DNA of 64,000 nt from Torymus aiolomorphi (Eukaryota > Arthropoda > Insecta > Hymenoptera > Torymidae): NCBI GenBank assembly GCA_036365515.1, contig CM070874.1:49234583-49298582 (forward strand), given 5' to 3'. Position numbers and translations under genes: made by a program. Of the stretch, positions 32,362 through 44,720 are shown one piece after another. The notes beneath the pieces were generated by a model. That model made no database searches and was not told the DNA's origin. It saw nothing but the letters and a program-made list of their open reading frames with translations. Each line of letters starts with the position of its first letter. Position 1 is the stretch's first letter.

Positions 32362-32363
<2 letters not shown>

Positions 32364-32409
<46 letters not shown>
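32364..32409 (+). repeat. Poly(A), 46 bases
   Basis: Uninterrupted A run. No recognisable retroposon body precedes it. Confidence 0.9.
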
Positions 32410-32413
<4 letters not shown>

Positions 32414-33232
32414 TCTAAAATTAGGTATAGATTAGGTATCGATAAAATATTAACGTTTAGGGTGAATTTATGTAACTATCAATTAGTACAGAACAGAAAA
32501 GAAATATTTGCGAAAAGTGACTGACCGTAAATGAAAGAATTCAATTGTGAGTGGCATTTAAAATTAAATCGGATTCCATCGGCAATCTGAAAAAGAAAAC
32601 ACTGTTCGTCCAGACAGTAAAGCTGCGCGATTAAGTCCCTATATGAATGAAATCATTGTTCCGTGATAAGAAAAGCCGTCACAGTCTTTCCTTTTTTCTT
32701 ATCAATATCGATATAGTAACGGAATAATCACATGAATAAATAAAAATATACGTGTGGCCTGAAAAATTTTCTTTATAACACTATTTATTTTCAATAAAAC
32801 TTATAAGGTAGATTATAATATTTTAAACTTGTTAAACTATACGCAAGTATACGATTTACAATTGTTCACAGTTCCTTCATAAAGTTTGTAACTAAATATC
32901 TATTTAAATAAAAAAGAAATGCTTTGAAAAAGTAAGACATTATTTTATCCACATAATCTTTTTGTATGTACGTACCTATCTTATTCTAAAATTTTGTTCA
33001 AATTATCAACATTCTTTGTAAGAAGGTATATTTAGCAAGTACGCTGCCAAACATCATTCGGAAGTTGCTCCAAAAGTCATTGGATCATTACAGAATTGTT
33101 TGCAATCTAAGATGATGAATCGCGCATTAGTCCAAATTAAGAAACTCCATTTTTGCTATGAACTAATTAATTGGTTTCTGCTTTCGATACGCAAACATTC
33201 TCACATAGTACATCGAATGTGGAGCGCATTAA

Positions 33233-33661
33233 GGTAGTATGTCCCCACCCTGTATACCATATAATATAAACATTTATACAATCGTACATTTATACACAAT
33301 TCCACAAAAGAGGGTATAATAAAAAAGTAGAGTACTTTTTGTATCGATTTTTTTTTTTTTTTTTTTTCAAATAAAATAAATCCATCTAAAGTAAAATGTA
33401 ATTGTTCATAAGTTCTGAAATATTTTTATCTTAGGATGTATTTATTGTAAAAATAAAAGACTCCATTGCACGAATGAACTATTTTTTAAGTAATGATATC
33501 ACTTTTGCAATACCTAAATTTTATTAAAAAAAAAAAAAAAAATATTTTGATATAAGAAGCTCTCTGCTTCTGTATTATATCCTCTTTTGAGGTATTTTGT
33601 ACGAATGTACAATTGTATAAATGTTTCTATTATATGGTATACAGGGTGGGGACATAACACC
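33233..33661. mobile_element. TTAA-flanked MITE
   Basis: TTAA at 33229-33232 and 33662-33665. Terminal repeats of nearly 60 bp begin GGTAGTATGTCCCCACCCTG on the left and GGTGTTATGTCCCCACCCTG on the right (read inward). A second inverted pair inside (ACAAAAGAGGGTATAATA and its complement) extends the arms. The spacer is AT-rich and non-coding. Confidence 0.7.
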
Positions 33662-33665
33662 TTAA

Positions 33666-36600
33666 GACGGCGGGTTAGTTTGTTCTTTCGCGTATAAATT
33701 TTTTAAACGCGCAACTCGCACATTGCGCCTACGCCCGCGAGCGAGCAGCTCATGACGACCCACTTTCGGCGCTATCGAAGTCCCCGGTATGTATCCATTT
33801 AGAGTATTTATAATGCACGAACAGAGAGACAGACGGACGGACAGACCTGCGCGTTTCACTCGCGCTTATTATGGAAATGCGAAAAAAAGGAGGCGGACAA
33901 GCGTGCGTTTTGTATCTTTCAATCTTTGCTCGTTTTTTCTTCACGTAGTTTTACTTTTTTCAATTATAAGTTACTCTTATTTCATCAAATTTATCGCTAA
34001 GCAATATAAGGATGCCAGTCTTCATAAAACAATCAATAGATTAAATAAGAAAATATAAAGAGTTTTAATTCGTGAACGTTAATTTGCGAACTTGATGAAT
34101 AAAATGTTTTCATTCGAATTTCTTGATTGTATACAGAATTCTCAGCTACCTGTTGAACATTTAAATTAAGTAATCAATTATTCACGATCATAAAGTAAGG
34201 TTTGGTACATTTTAAACAAACAGTATTAAGCGTCTGCCATTTTTAACTGTTACCACACTGCATAGTTTTAAATCGATATAGACCAAAGCAAAATGGCATT
34301 TGAACGAAATGTATACAAATCAATGAGAAATTTTATTCAAATGCCACTTTCAAACGCTTAGTAATATCGATTTAAAACTTTGGAGGATGTCTTGGTTTTG
34401 CATATATCAAAATAAAGTTTTTTTTTTATTAATTACAAACTGCATAATTTGCTCGGTCGGAACAGTTGAAGATTACATCCCGTTGATTTAACTTTGATAA
34501 CGAGAAACAAATTCCACCAGAAATATGAAATTTCAAAAGACGCATTTTAAATTTCTTAATTAACGAATTTTTACAGATACTGCATAAGAAAATGACAGGA
34601 ATCGTTATATGTATACCAGTACAGAGCTCTACGTTACCGATCCTTAAGCAACATTGAAAATCCTACAACGCCAACGCACTCCACTCCGGAAAACACAACA
34701 GTGGCGCTGTATCTAAGGAAAACAGCTGCGGGGGAGAACGAAACAGACAGAGTAAGCCGAGGGACTCGCGCAGAAGGGCTACAAGCGAAATCCTCCTCGT
34801 CGAGAGCATGGCTCGCGTGTTTACATACGCGGCTGAGCGCATATACAACAAATCGATGAACGTGCGGTTACGAATAATACGTATAATTATCGCCGGCTCG
34901 TTGGCATGCGCGCGCGTGCGCGCGTTATGTATACGCACCGAGCCCGGCGCTTATGCGCCTCGCCGCGCGAGTTATTCCAATGTGCGCGAGAGTTTATCGA
35001 AGTGGGTCAAGTGATTCAATGGCTGCCGCAGCCGTCGCCACCGCTGCTCTGTCATGTGCACACATTGCAAAGCTGCCCCCGCCCCGCGCGGTGAGCTTTA
35101 AAACGCCCGATGCAAAAGTAAGCCGGAGCCCGTCGAGGACCGCAACCTCCTAATAAACCAATCGAATGCAGCTCTTTTACGACATCAAGCATAAGAGAGA
35201 TTATCAATTTTTACATTCATATTTTCAAAAGTCCGTTCCATTTAAATTTTAGATACTGTAAGAATTATGTAGTAAAGAATACGTAAAGTTTAAAACAAAC
35301 ATAACGAGGAGGTATCGGAAGCACAAAATGGGTCAGGAAAAATGAGAAATAACAGTCTCCCGATATAATGTGCTTGCTAACAATGATTGATATTTTCCAA
35401 ACAAAATATTGTAGAACAAAGCAGAACACTCAAAGTAATGGCCTTATGCTCGGTGCCGCAATCCATCGTCACAAGTGTAAATTGCATTATTTTAAAAGAT
35501 TTAGTGCCCGCGCCCCCGTATGATATTAATATCTTCTAAATGTCTTTTCAAATATTAATTTTATGAAGATTAACGATTCGTCGTTCGGAAAATTAATAAA
35601 AAGCTTAAACACGTAAATAATTTAACACAAACGACCACAAAATTTTTATGCATAATTAGTGCTATTGTTTTCTAAACCTAAAAAGTCGGTCATACATACA
35701 CGCATTTCAATGGGGTTTCCAATATAATGATTAAGAGTCGAGGTGAGACAAATATCCTCAAAGTATAGTGAAAAGCGCTTGGGAAACTAATGAACAGGGT
35801 AGACGTGTCTACTCGACTCGGTGATCTTACTCAAGCCCAAAGCATTGTCCTTCATTAATCAATTAACGCGTAGTTCGAATATATAAAAGCGAAGTACAAT
35901 TCAATTGTTCGCATGTGGAATTATATTGAATATTTACCGAACAAATGACTTTGCGAAATGTGCACTTAGTCGGGGCGAGCGCACAGTGCATTGTTGCACT
36001 TATAAATAGACGAAATAAATTGTTAACTGACAAAATGACAGGATTGGAAACTTCCTTTGTCCGTTAAAAACAAATAGGAATTGAATTTTTAGGTGTTATA
36101 TTAATTGCTCTGTCAGAGCATGTAAAAATGTTCGCTCCGTAACTTGGCGCAGTTACTTGGCGTTTTATGCTTCAAAGTTTTTCTACGACATTGATTTATG
36201 AGTGAAATCAGAAATACCAATAATAATTTAAATGTTGATAACACCTCTTATTTTTGACTTGAAACTTTTTTTTAAGCTTGCTGTTGCGAAGGCACAGACG
36301 CAACCCTTGAAGCAACAGTAACCCACTCCCGTTTGAATTGCATTTTCCTTGAACCGGTTCACTCGCCGTTGGCTGTCGCCTCATGCTCGAAACGCATCTC
36401 GGCGGCGGCTTTCGAAGCTCCTCTCCTTCTCTCGGCTCTTGCGCGTGCGGCTCTCTTTCTCTCTCTCCCTGCAATTTCTCATCCTCATTGTGCAACGATT
36501 GACACTGTTGTCCCAACTCTCGCTCCGGGGAGCGGACCCGGTTAAAATCGATGTTTACGAGGGGTTCCTTTACGACGGCGCGCGTGCCGCTCGCTCGCCG

Positions 36601-39098
36601 CTCGCTCGCCGCTCTCTCCCTCCCGAGGGACTTTGCGCTTTTACGGTCCCAGACTTTTCGCGTACGTATATATATACACACACGTACCTGTGCGCGAACG
36701 AGCGCTCTCACTAAGTATTATATTACGCGACAAGACACAGAGTTGCACAAGATGCGCTGGCAGGATGCGAGTCCCTCTCGGGCACCCGAAAGAATTTCTT
36801 CCAAGTGTTTTTACGGCTTCTCATCTGCGAGAGAGGAAGGAAATTGTGTTTGGAGATCGAACGAGGAGGGACTGCCGGGAAAAGGGATATAATCTTATAG
36901 GGGTAAATATGAGCTTCGACGGTTCAAAGGGGCAATAACTTTTAAACTTTCTTCTCTGCTCTGTTTGCATTTTTTTTACTTTTAGAAATATCCCAATATA
37001 GTATTGTAACATATTTCTTGCATGCAATTTCAACCCTACGGGAGAAAGACATTTGCTTCATTATACACAAAAAATTATAATTACATGATCAAACATTACT
37101 TTGACAAAATTGTTGTCAATAGCAGTAACTAACATTTTTATTTCGAAGAGATCATGACAAAAACTAGCGAGTTTTTCCAAAGTTCATGGTAATTATTGTA
37201 AGTAATTATAGGTAATAATTGACTGAAAACTCGTTTATTTAAAATACGTTCAATCTGTATTAAAAAGAACATTAATTTAAAAAATAAATAAAGTCCTGCT
37301 ATTCACGTAGCTATATTTTTGTCGACTATTTTTATAATCTCATGAATTAAAAAGGCATTAGCTAAATCGCATAAATCGTTTAATAGAATTGGCAGGATTA
37401 CAATGGCTCTTATTCACGAAGCGACGGATATCGATTGTATAATAAACACAATGTACAAAATTCAATGTGTGCCAACGCAACTGAAAAATAATAAAGAATA
37501 GTCGTGAAAATTGGTATTCAAGTTTAATTGAGGACAGACGGCGCGTGTATTATCCCTCGAAATATGTGCATACCTTCATTATATTGGAAGCTAAAATGCG
37601 CGAGAGAGAGAGGGGGGGGGGAGAAAGCGCACGTTATATACCTGCGGGAGGCTTTAATAACCTCGAGGCCTCAAAAGAATCAGATAAACACACCTTCGCG
37701 CGCTTGCGCGCATATATCAGCGGGTGATTGACGGCCCGATTAAAGCGCAACCCATTTTTTCCCTCCTTTTAATTAGAGGCATCGAGAGGCAACAGCCATA
37801 TAATACGCGCTCACTCGGTCTGCATGTTCTATTCTCGATGCCGCGCGCGTTCGCGCCGTGGAAATAATCCCATTTTCAGCGCCGGCAATCCCCATTTGTT
37901 TCACGGGACATTTAGCTTACGTACTCGCGCACCGCGAAACGTTCATACATATATTTAAACATTTGGAACTTTGGATCTAGCAGAGGTGTGATTTATCCTC
38001 TGGTCTTTTTTCCTAGTTAACTATTGTTCTTTTACTTTTAGATAATTCGAGCTTTTCGAGAAATATATCTTATTGTATATCTAAAATTGTTGATTTATAT
38101 AAAAATGAAATTACGTAACGACCCGATGAAAACTTTTAATTTCAGATAATGTTTTTTAAAATAATGAGCTTAACAAGGTGAATTACTGCTATCTTGTACT
38201 TTAATTTATTATGAAGCAACATTCATTACAAAAAAAAAAAATTTTCACTTGCTCGCTCAAAAAGTTTTCTCGGATAAAGGATAATAAACTTGTCGAAAGG
38301 AAAGATAATAAGTCACAATTAGCACAGTAATTAACACTTACGCCAGCAACGCATTTTTTAGCTCGCTGCGTAAAAAAGAGTATGGAAATGTACGAGTATA
38401 GTTTACCAGGTTAAAAGCCGTTTTAAGAAAAAAAAATTGGGAAAGTATACATATTGACTAAATTCTGACTTATTTTAGTTGATAAAAGCCATGTTCAGAA
38501 ATCGTAAAAAGTCCAGCGAACTGCAGGAGGAGGAAGAGCATCAGTGCAATCATTACAGCATTTGCACTCGGCGGGAGTTGCGCCCGTGGAAGCACAGGAG
38601 AAAGGTCGGCACGCGCGCGTCTGAAATTGGCACGCGAGGGAGGCAGGCGCGAGGTCCGAGGCGAGGCGCTGAGGAAGGAAAGGGAAAGCCTCCTTCTTTC
38701 CTCGCGAGTTACGCACAATGGGAGCCTCCCTCATAAATCAGAAAATAAATTCTCGCAAGAAGAAGCCCGCGAGCCGTTTACGACTGTCACCCGAGACAAC
38801 GGGCCCCGTAATTCCGTTTCTCGTAATCCGAACAAAGGTCCGGAGATTAAGCGACGTTTATGCTTCTGAGCGCGAGAGCTTCACGAGCCTCCATCCAGTT
38901 CGGCAAAAACGAATCCTACCGCACTTTTTCTTTCGACAATATTGATATTTTTCCGAGAGATTCTGTTGCTAACCTGACATTTTCACTGACAATTATTTCT
39001 TAGCTTTTATGGCTAAAAATGAACATTGCCTGTTTTTCATAATTTTGTATCAATCCCAAACAAATTACACGGCATTTAAACTTCATAAAATATGTATT
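33666..39098. other. Non-coding with CpG-rich blocks
   Basis: CpG-rich at 33.66-33.9, 34.66-35.16, 36.33-36.9, 37.52-37.94 and 38.51-38.93 kb. An imperfect inverted pair lies at 34225-34385 (TTTTAAATCGATAT and its mirror, AAATGGCATTTGAA and its mirror). No supported exon. Confidence 0.45.
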
Positions 39099-39102
39099 TT
39101 AA

Positions 39103-39659
39103 GGACGCTCTTGCGAGTATAACTGTAGTCAAATATTATCTAAATATGAACGAAAATATCTATGTGTGTCTATAGGCTTAAAAATCGAAAAATTTTTCAT
39201 TGTATATCTTTAATAAAAATAGACATTAACTTGATCCCTTCTGAAATAACGATATAGATATACTGTAGTATACAGTTACAAGACACCGCGGGTAGCTTCT
39301 GCTAGGAAGAGGTTATGTCGCGTATTTCGTACAGTTCTTAAAATTACTTTGACTGATATCTCAATATTTTCTACGGTTATGAGTGGTTTACGACATATGA
39401 TCTGAAAGAGAAATCTTTTCTCTCTTAAGTCATATATTTTTGTATTAATTAAAAAATTGTTTACGTTTCACAAATATTCAACTTTACTAGTTTTTCCCTT
39501 CCGCCCCAAGAGCCTATGCAAAAAGGCAAAATTTAAAACTTTAATTTCATCAAATTTTTCATGGTAACTGGTTTAAAAAAGGACACCATCAGATTCAACA
39601 TATCGTAAATAATTAAAAATGATGCTACTGAGTTCATAAATTTTCATGCAAGAGCGTCC
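39103..39659. mobile_element. TTAA-flanked MITE
   Basis: TTAA at 39099-39102 and 39660-39663. Short terminal inverted repeats GGACGCTCTTGC and GCAAGAGCGTCC. The 530-bp interior has no ORF and little internal symmetry, unlike the full fold-back members of the TTAA group. Confidence 0.6.
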
Positions 39660-39689
39660 TTAAGTAATAGTAGAACTTTTAGATGAATT

Positions 39690-40010
39690 ATATTATTTAT
39701 AGCACTGCGTGGCATAAATCCGCATTTATGTCACGCCTATCCGTGACATAAGTAGTCCATTATTGCACCGTACTTATCACCCTCGCTATCGCTCGGGCGA
39801 TACTGCACGGTGCACAAATGGACTGCTAATAGCACGAATAGGCGTGACATGGCGGATTTATGTAATCAGCGCTATAAAATAATGTACAATACACGTGTCA
39901 TAAGTCGTTCTCTATGGCATGGCGTTAAGCGCACTCGCTACGCTCGGGCGCTTATACACGCCGTGCCGTAAAGTGCAACTTATGCCACTAGTATCGTAAT
40001 ATACTATTTT
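39690..40010. repeat. Recurrent palindromic family, copies 1 and 2
   Basis: Two adjacent imperfect palindromes. The first (39690-39885) has GGCATAAATCCGCATTTATG and, mirrored, GGCGGATTTATGTAATCAGC, with inner GTCCATTATTGCACCGT / ACGGTGCACAAATGGAC. The second (39886-40010) has GTCATAAGT and GGCGTTAAGCGCACTCGC/GCGAGCGTAG-like halves. Relatives lie at 60.2, 61.3 and 57.0 kb. Confidence 0.5.
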
Positions 40011-40487
40011 GCATTATGATTTTCTAAAAATGCTTCCATTTCATTAACACGTTAGCTATAAAATATGCTTAATTTTCTACCAGGGTTACTTTGAAGAAAG
40101 AAAAAGACTAATAGAATAAAAAATTTCTCTTAGAGAATTACATTTATTGAAATGTCTGTTAGATTAGAGGCATTGGTTTCGAATTGCCAACCGTTTATCC
40201 AAATATTGCGCAAAATTATCGAATCTTTATACAGCCCACACAAAACATTAATTTCTTTTCAAATCGTAACACAATGCTTTCTAATTCACAGATTTTATTG
40301 TATTAAAGCTCGGGAAAAAGAAAGATTATGATATTCGCAATCCGGAAATGTGGTGAAAGCGCCCCTAGCTGTATCAAATGAAAGTGTGACACAGTTACCA
40401 TTATTAGAATAATTCGTGAATCATGGTAATATAGTACGTGAGAAATTTAGGCAAGTGTGAATCAAAGTATTTCATAATAAATTGTAC

Positions 40488-41357
40488 GGGGGGGGGGGGG
40501 GGGTCCAAAGTTTCGACGATTCACTATAAAATCGAGCCAACTAACGATTTTTATAAATTCGACATAAGTCGTTGTCGAATGTACATAATTCCGAAATTTT
40601 AAATGACGAAAAACGTATTTTCGAATGTAACAATTTACCTACTGTTCAAAATATCGAATTTCAAACTACAGAATTTTAATGTAGATGCAGCTAGTTTCTA
40701 ATGATTTATTGGAGGGGGTCCAAAGTTTAGACGACTCACTTGAAAATTGAAGTCAACTATAGACGTGCTCGATTTCGATATAAGCTACTGCAGATTGTGC
40801 AAAATTTCAAAATTCTAAATTACGAAAATCATATTTTCGAATTTAACAATTCACCTACTGTCGAAAACATTGAATTTCATCAATACGATTTCAAAGCAAA
40901 TATAACTTGTTTCTAATGATTTATTTCGAAATATGTTTATTGTATCCCTATTAAAATTCTATTAATGAAATTCGATGTTTTTGGACAGTAGGTGAATTGT
41001 TACATTCGAAAATATGATTTTCGTAATTTAGAATTTCGAAATTTTGCACAATCTGCAGTAGCTTATATCGAAACCGAGCACGTCTACAGTTGACTTCAAT
41101 TTTCAAGTGAGTCGTCTAAACTTTGGACCGCCCCCCCGATTTATTTGGAAATATCTTTATTATTTATCTCCTTATTAAAATTCTGTAGTTTGAAATTCGA
41201 TATTTTGAATAGTAGGTAAATTGTTGCATTCGAAAATACGTTTTTCGTCATTTAAAATTTTGGAATTATGTACATTCGACAACGACTTATGTTGAATTTA
41301 TAAAAATCGTTAGTTGGCTCGATTTTATAGTGAATCGTCGAAACTTTGGATCCCCCC
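40488..41357. mobile_element. Palindromic element, outer member of a self-nested pair
   Basis: A 9-bp direct repeat AAATTGTAC flanks it (40479-40487, 41358-41366). Ends are a G run then GTCCAAAGTTTCGACGA, inverted on the right. The arms of about 210 bp are interrupted at their centre by a related copy (40711-41137). Neither copy has an ORF. The duplication of 8-9 bp and the G-run ends do not fit one superfamily clearly (Merlin, hAT and P all use about 8 bp). Confidence 0.65.
40711..41137. mobile_element. Palindromic element, inner member of the self-nested pair
   Basis: A diverged copy of the outer element: GGGGGTCCAAAGTTTAGACGA ends (a C/G run then the same motif), with an 8-bp direct repeat GATTTATT at 40703-40710 and 41138-41145. 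The target lies at the centre of the outer element, where the inner element itself also reads AATGATTTATTT. The family thus inserted into its own centre sequence. Confidence 0.65.
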
Positions 41358-41366
41358 AAATTGTAC

Positions 41367-44139
41367 AAACATATTAAATAAACTACATCGACTTGGATGC
41401 TCATACATTATTTTCAAATTGTAGTCGATCTCAATTGAATGCGCGATTGTTATTGAAAAATCAATACTTCGACGCTACAGATTAATATTTTGGAAAAGCA
41501 GATGAAACATAACGGTAACGCATTAAGATTCGAATAATCTGAAGGAATGCAAGAACTTTATTGTGGGCATAAATCAAAAGACGCTCTCCCGCTGTCAGTT
41601 CGACTAGGTTCTAGATAAACTTTCGTGACCTACGACCCTCGTAACGAACGCAGCATACAGTAAACCAATTAAATCCCGATAATTCCTCAATTTGTTCGTA
41701 ATTTACAGCCCAAGAGGCTCGTTAGGGCCAGCCCTGCGCGAGAGATGCAACCTATCGCAAAATGGAAAGTCTCGTGGCGAGGCGAGAGAAATCCGTGAAA
41801 TCCCAATATTTACGAGAACTCGCGCACGCGTCTAGAGGCCCGGAAAGGCGCAACAAGTGCTGCTGCAGCGCGCGTCCTCACTCCTTCGCAGCAGGTATGC
41901 ACGCGCCAACAGCTCCGGCTTGTTGTACTTCCGTCCCGGCGGGGCGCCCCATTTTTCTCCAACATTGCGAAGTGACTTTCCCGTAAATGGAGGGCGAGGG
42001 GCGGCGGCCTGTTTACCGTATAGTCATCATTGAGCTTTCGGCACGAGCGCCCAAGGGGGTCGCGCTACGACGGGGAAAGACTCGCCACTGGGCTGCTGCA
42101 CATCATGTGGACGGGAAAACACTTTGACGAGAGCCCTTTGCAGCACTGGCTTTCCCTTCGCACTCGCTGTCCCTTGGCGTATCAGAGGCCTCTTGAATTT
42201 CAAGTATACGGCTCCGAAATTGTAAGAGTATATATTAGCTCTATACCACATCACAGCGTTCTTATTTTCCATCGTAACTTACAGGAGTCGGAGGCTTTCT
42301 TCAACCCATCTTCGTGGACCACTCCCGTGATATTCGGTTACCGGGCGGGAGAAGTAACCGGATCTAATACGCATACAAAAGCCCTAGTCGGGGCCGGCAG
42401 CCAGATGGTGGGCGCCTGTCGCGACCCGCCCGCCGATTATTCAATCAGATTTTGCCTCGTTATTCGCGGGCGCGCGCGCGTCGAGCTATGCGAAACCGAG
42501 AGGAGTCGCTCCGCGCGTAGTTTGCAATACGCGCGTAATCCTTAAATGTCCTACGAGCTTGGGCGGTTGATGTGCTGGCTTCGATTCTTGGCGGTTCAGA
42601 ATACTGTTTAATATTGACGTGTGTTACGTAAATTATTCCATTGTAAATAAACGTTATTTCTATTCAGTTCGATTTTTATAAGTATTTCAATAGTATATAA
42701 TAGTAAAAAATATTTTAATTATAATTTTGCAACCGTTACACATCAATTGTGGCTTTGCTTTTCTCGTACTCAAGTGCTGGGGTACGCATTATCGAGAAAT
42801 ATTTTAAAAATTTAAACAAAGAATTTATTTATAAACAATAACGAGTAACTTGGAATTAATTTCTTTTCATTAGCATTTAACTAGTTACAATACTTAATAA
42901 CGTGTAAATATAATAATTAATCATTGTGTGGCATTGAAAATTACAGTTGACAATTGCCAATGAGAATTAATCGAATCAAGGAAATAAGAATTTCCGAACT
43001 ATAAAACTAGTTTTTCTACGAAGTAAACCATTGGAAAAGTAGCGATAAAACTCAAGTATATAAAAAATTAGAATAAAAAGTAAGAGTAGAGTCGCAAGAA
43101 CGTAGCATAATAATACGATCATAACGTAACGAGCGGCAAAAAACTGGCTTTTTACATCTATTTCTCTCTTCCCTGCGCGCGTCAGCGATACCGAGAGCAA
43201 GCATACAAGAAAAAGAAGAGAAGACGAGGGTTGCGAAAAAGAGAAGAAAACGAAGCCGGAAGAGCCGGTGCGAATTCCTCACGCTACAATATACGATGGT
43301 TGATGGTTGGGCAGGTTGCGCCGGCGGACAGGTGTTTAGGCCGCGAGAACGCAGGTATACCTGCGCGCGCCACTATAGATCCGGAGGGAGGATCGCTCGC
43401 TCTACATCTACACGACTACGGAGCGCCCCACGACTAATGCGCATGCGCGTCCGGCTTACGTAACTTCGTCGACAGATGTCACGACGGGTCCTAATAAGGA
43501 GGCATGTGAATTCGCCGCACGACAGGAAAAACGTTACTGTTACAGTGCACTCGAGTGTAAGTATCGAACGAAGTCGAACGATGCGTCTTGTGCAGAGCAA
43601 CGACCGAGAAATGAAGAAGCAAAGAATTTCATGAAGTTGAGGATGGGAGAGTATTGCTCGGAAAAACTTCAGAATGTTAAATATTGAATTCATCGTTGAT
43701 ATTGATGTTTTTGAAACTATACGTCATTTTTAATGATGTACCTATAGGGTATAATTAATCTCACTTTGCCACGCGACGTTCCTCGACAGGCGTGATCTTG
43801 TATGGGTTTACAAAATACAAGAGTGCTAAGCACATTTTTACAGGAATGTAATCCATTATATATGTAAAATAATTTATCTTATAATAATTTAGTCATTCGT
43901 GTACTGAAAAGACGCCGCTTTTCTTCTAAAAAAATTGTTTATCTACTGGTACTTTAAGCCATTCTCTGTATTTATCCTATTTTCCGTCTTTTTGGTAGAT
44001 TATGAATATTTAACCTAATTTGGATTATTAATATCATTTTAGACATTTAAAAAAATAAAGAAGTAATATTAATAATACGCGACCGAACACATAGTCGAGC
44101 TTAACTGTTCATCTACTGGACGAGTCACCCTATACCCTA
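41367..44139. other. Non-coding; CpG-rich at 41.7-42.55 and 43.15-43.64 kb
   Basis: The longest non-repetitive plus frame of the window (42030-42545, 171 codons) lies here. It has no recognised motif, and GC-rich opposite-strand frames overlap it; I leave it uncalled. Confidence 0.45.
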
Positions 44140-44720
44140 GCGGAAATATTTTTGTTCAAAAATGTTAAAAACTGTTAGGAAGAGTTATAAACTGTTTAAA
44201 AATGTTACAAAATGTACGATTTTGGACGTTATTGATCGTTTGTAACTGTTTGTAACGTTTTTCAACAGTTTTTAACAGTTTGTAAGAGTTATTAAATTAT
44301 TTAATAACTTTTAAATATTTATTAATTATTATTATTAACATAATAATAATAATAATAATTAATTATTAGTATAATTAAACACTCCTTAGGCTTCTTCTGC
44401 ATTGTTTGACTGTTACTTGCCTTTGGAGTGCTCATGATTATAATAATGAGGCTATTAAATAATTCTTAATTAATATTAATAATAATAATAATTTATTAAT
44501 TCTTAATTTTTCCTGAAATATATCAAATTTAAAATTATTTGAAACTGTTTGAAAGTGTTTAAAACTATTATAAACTGTTTGAAACTGTTACAAAGTATTA
44601 TAATTAGAAAAAAAGTGTCCAAAATCATACATTTTGTAACATTTATAAACAGTTTTAAACAGTTCTACATAGTTTTAAATGATTTTTAACAGTTATTAAG
44701 TGTTATTAACATTTAAAATT
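44140..44720. repeat. Degenerate AACTGTT short-unit array with inverted halves
   Basis: The first part (44155-44300) and the last part (44530-44715) consist of units of about 10-12 bases such as AAACTGTTTGAAA and its complement TTAACAGTTTTTAA, in opposite orientations. The middle is an (AAT)n-like stretch with a short unique piece (44385-44440). It parallels the GTACG array at 54.1-55.0 kb in design but not in sequence. Confidence 0.5.

Larger units (their letters stand above)
24709..33228. other. Long non-coding stretch with five CpG-rich blocks
   Basis: CpG-rich at 25.9-26.43, 27.23-27.61, 28.64-29.03, 29.49-30.3 and 31.48-31.99 kb, otherwise AT-rich. 29590-29790 is strongly purine-skewed on the plus strand (GGGAGGGG-type runs) and could form G-quadruplexes. 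No supported exon. Confidence 0.5.

Noticed and set aside
36208..36711. 167-codon minus-strand frame
   Set aside because: Charged and Arg/Glu-rich from GA and CpG content, with overlapping frames on both strands; no domain.
42030..42545. 171-codon plus-strand frame
   Set aside because: No recognised domain, overlapping opposite frame, CpG-rich DNA with few stops; no splice or start context that stands out.
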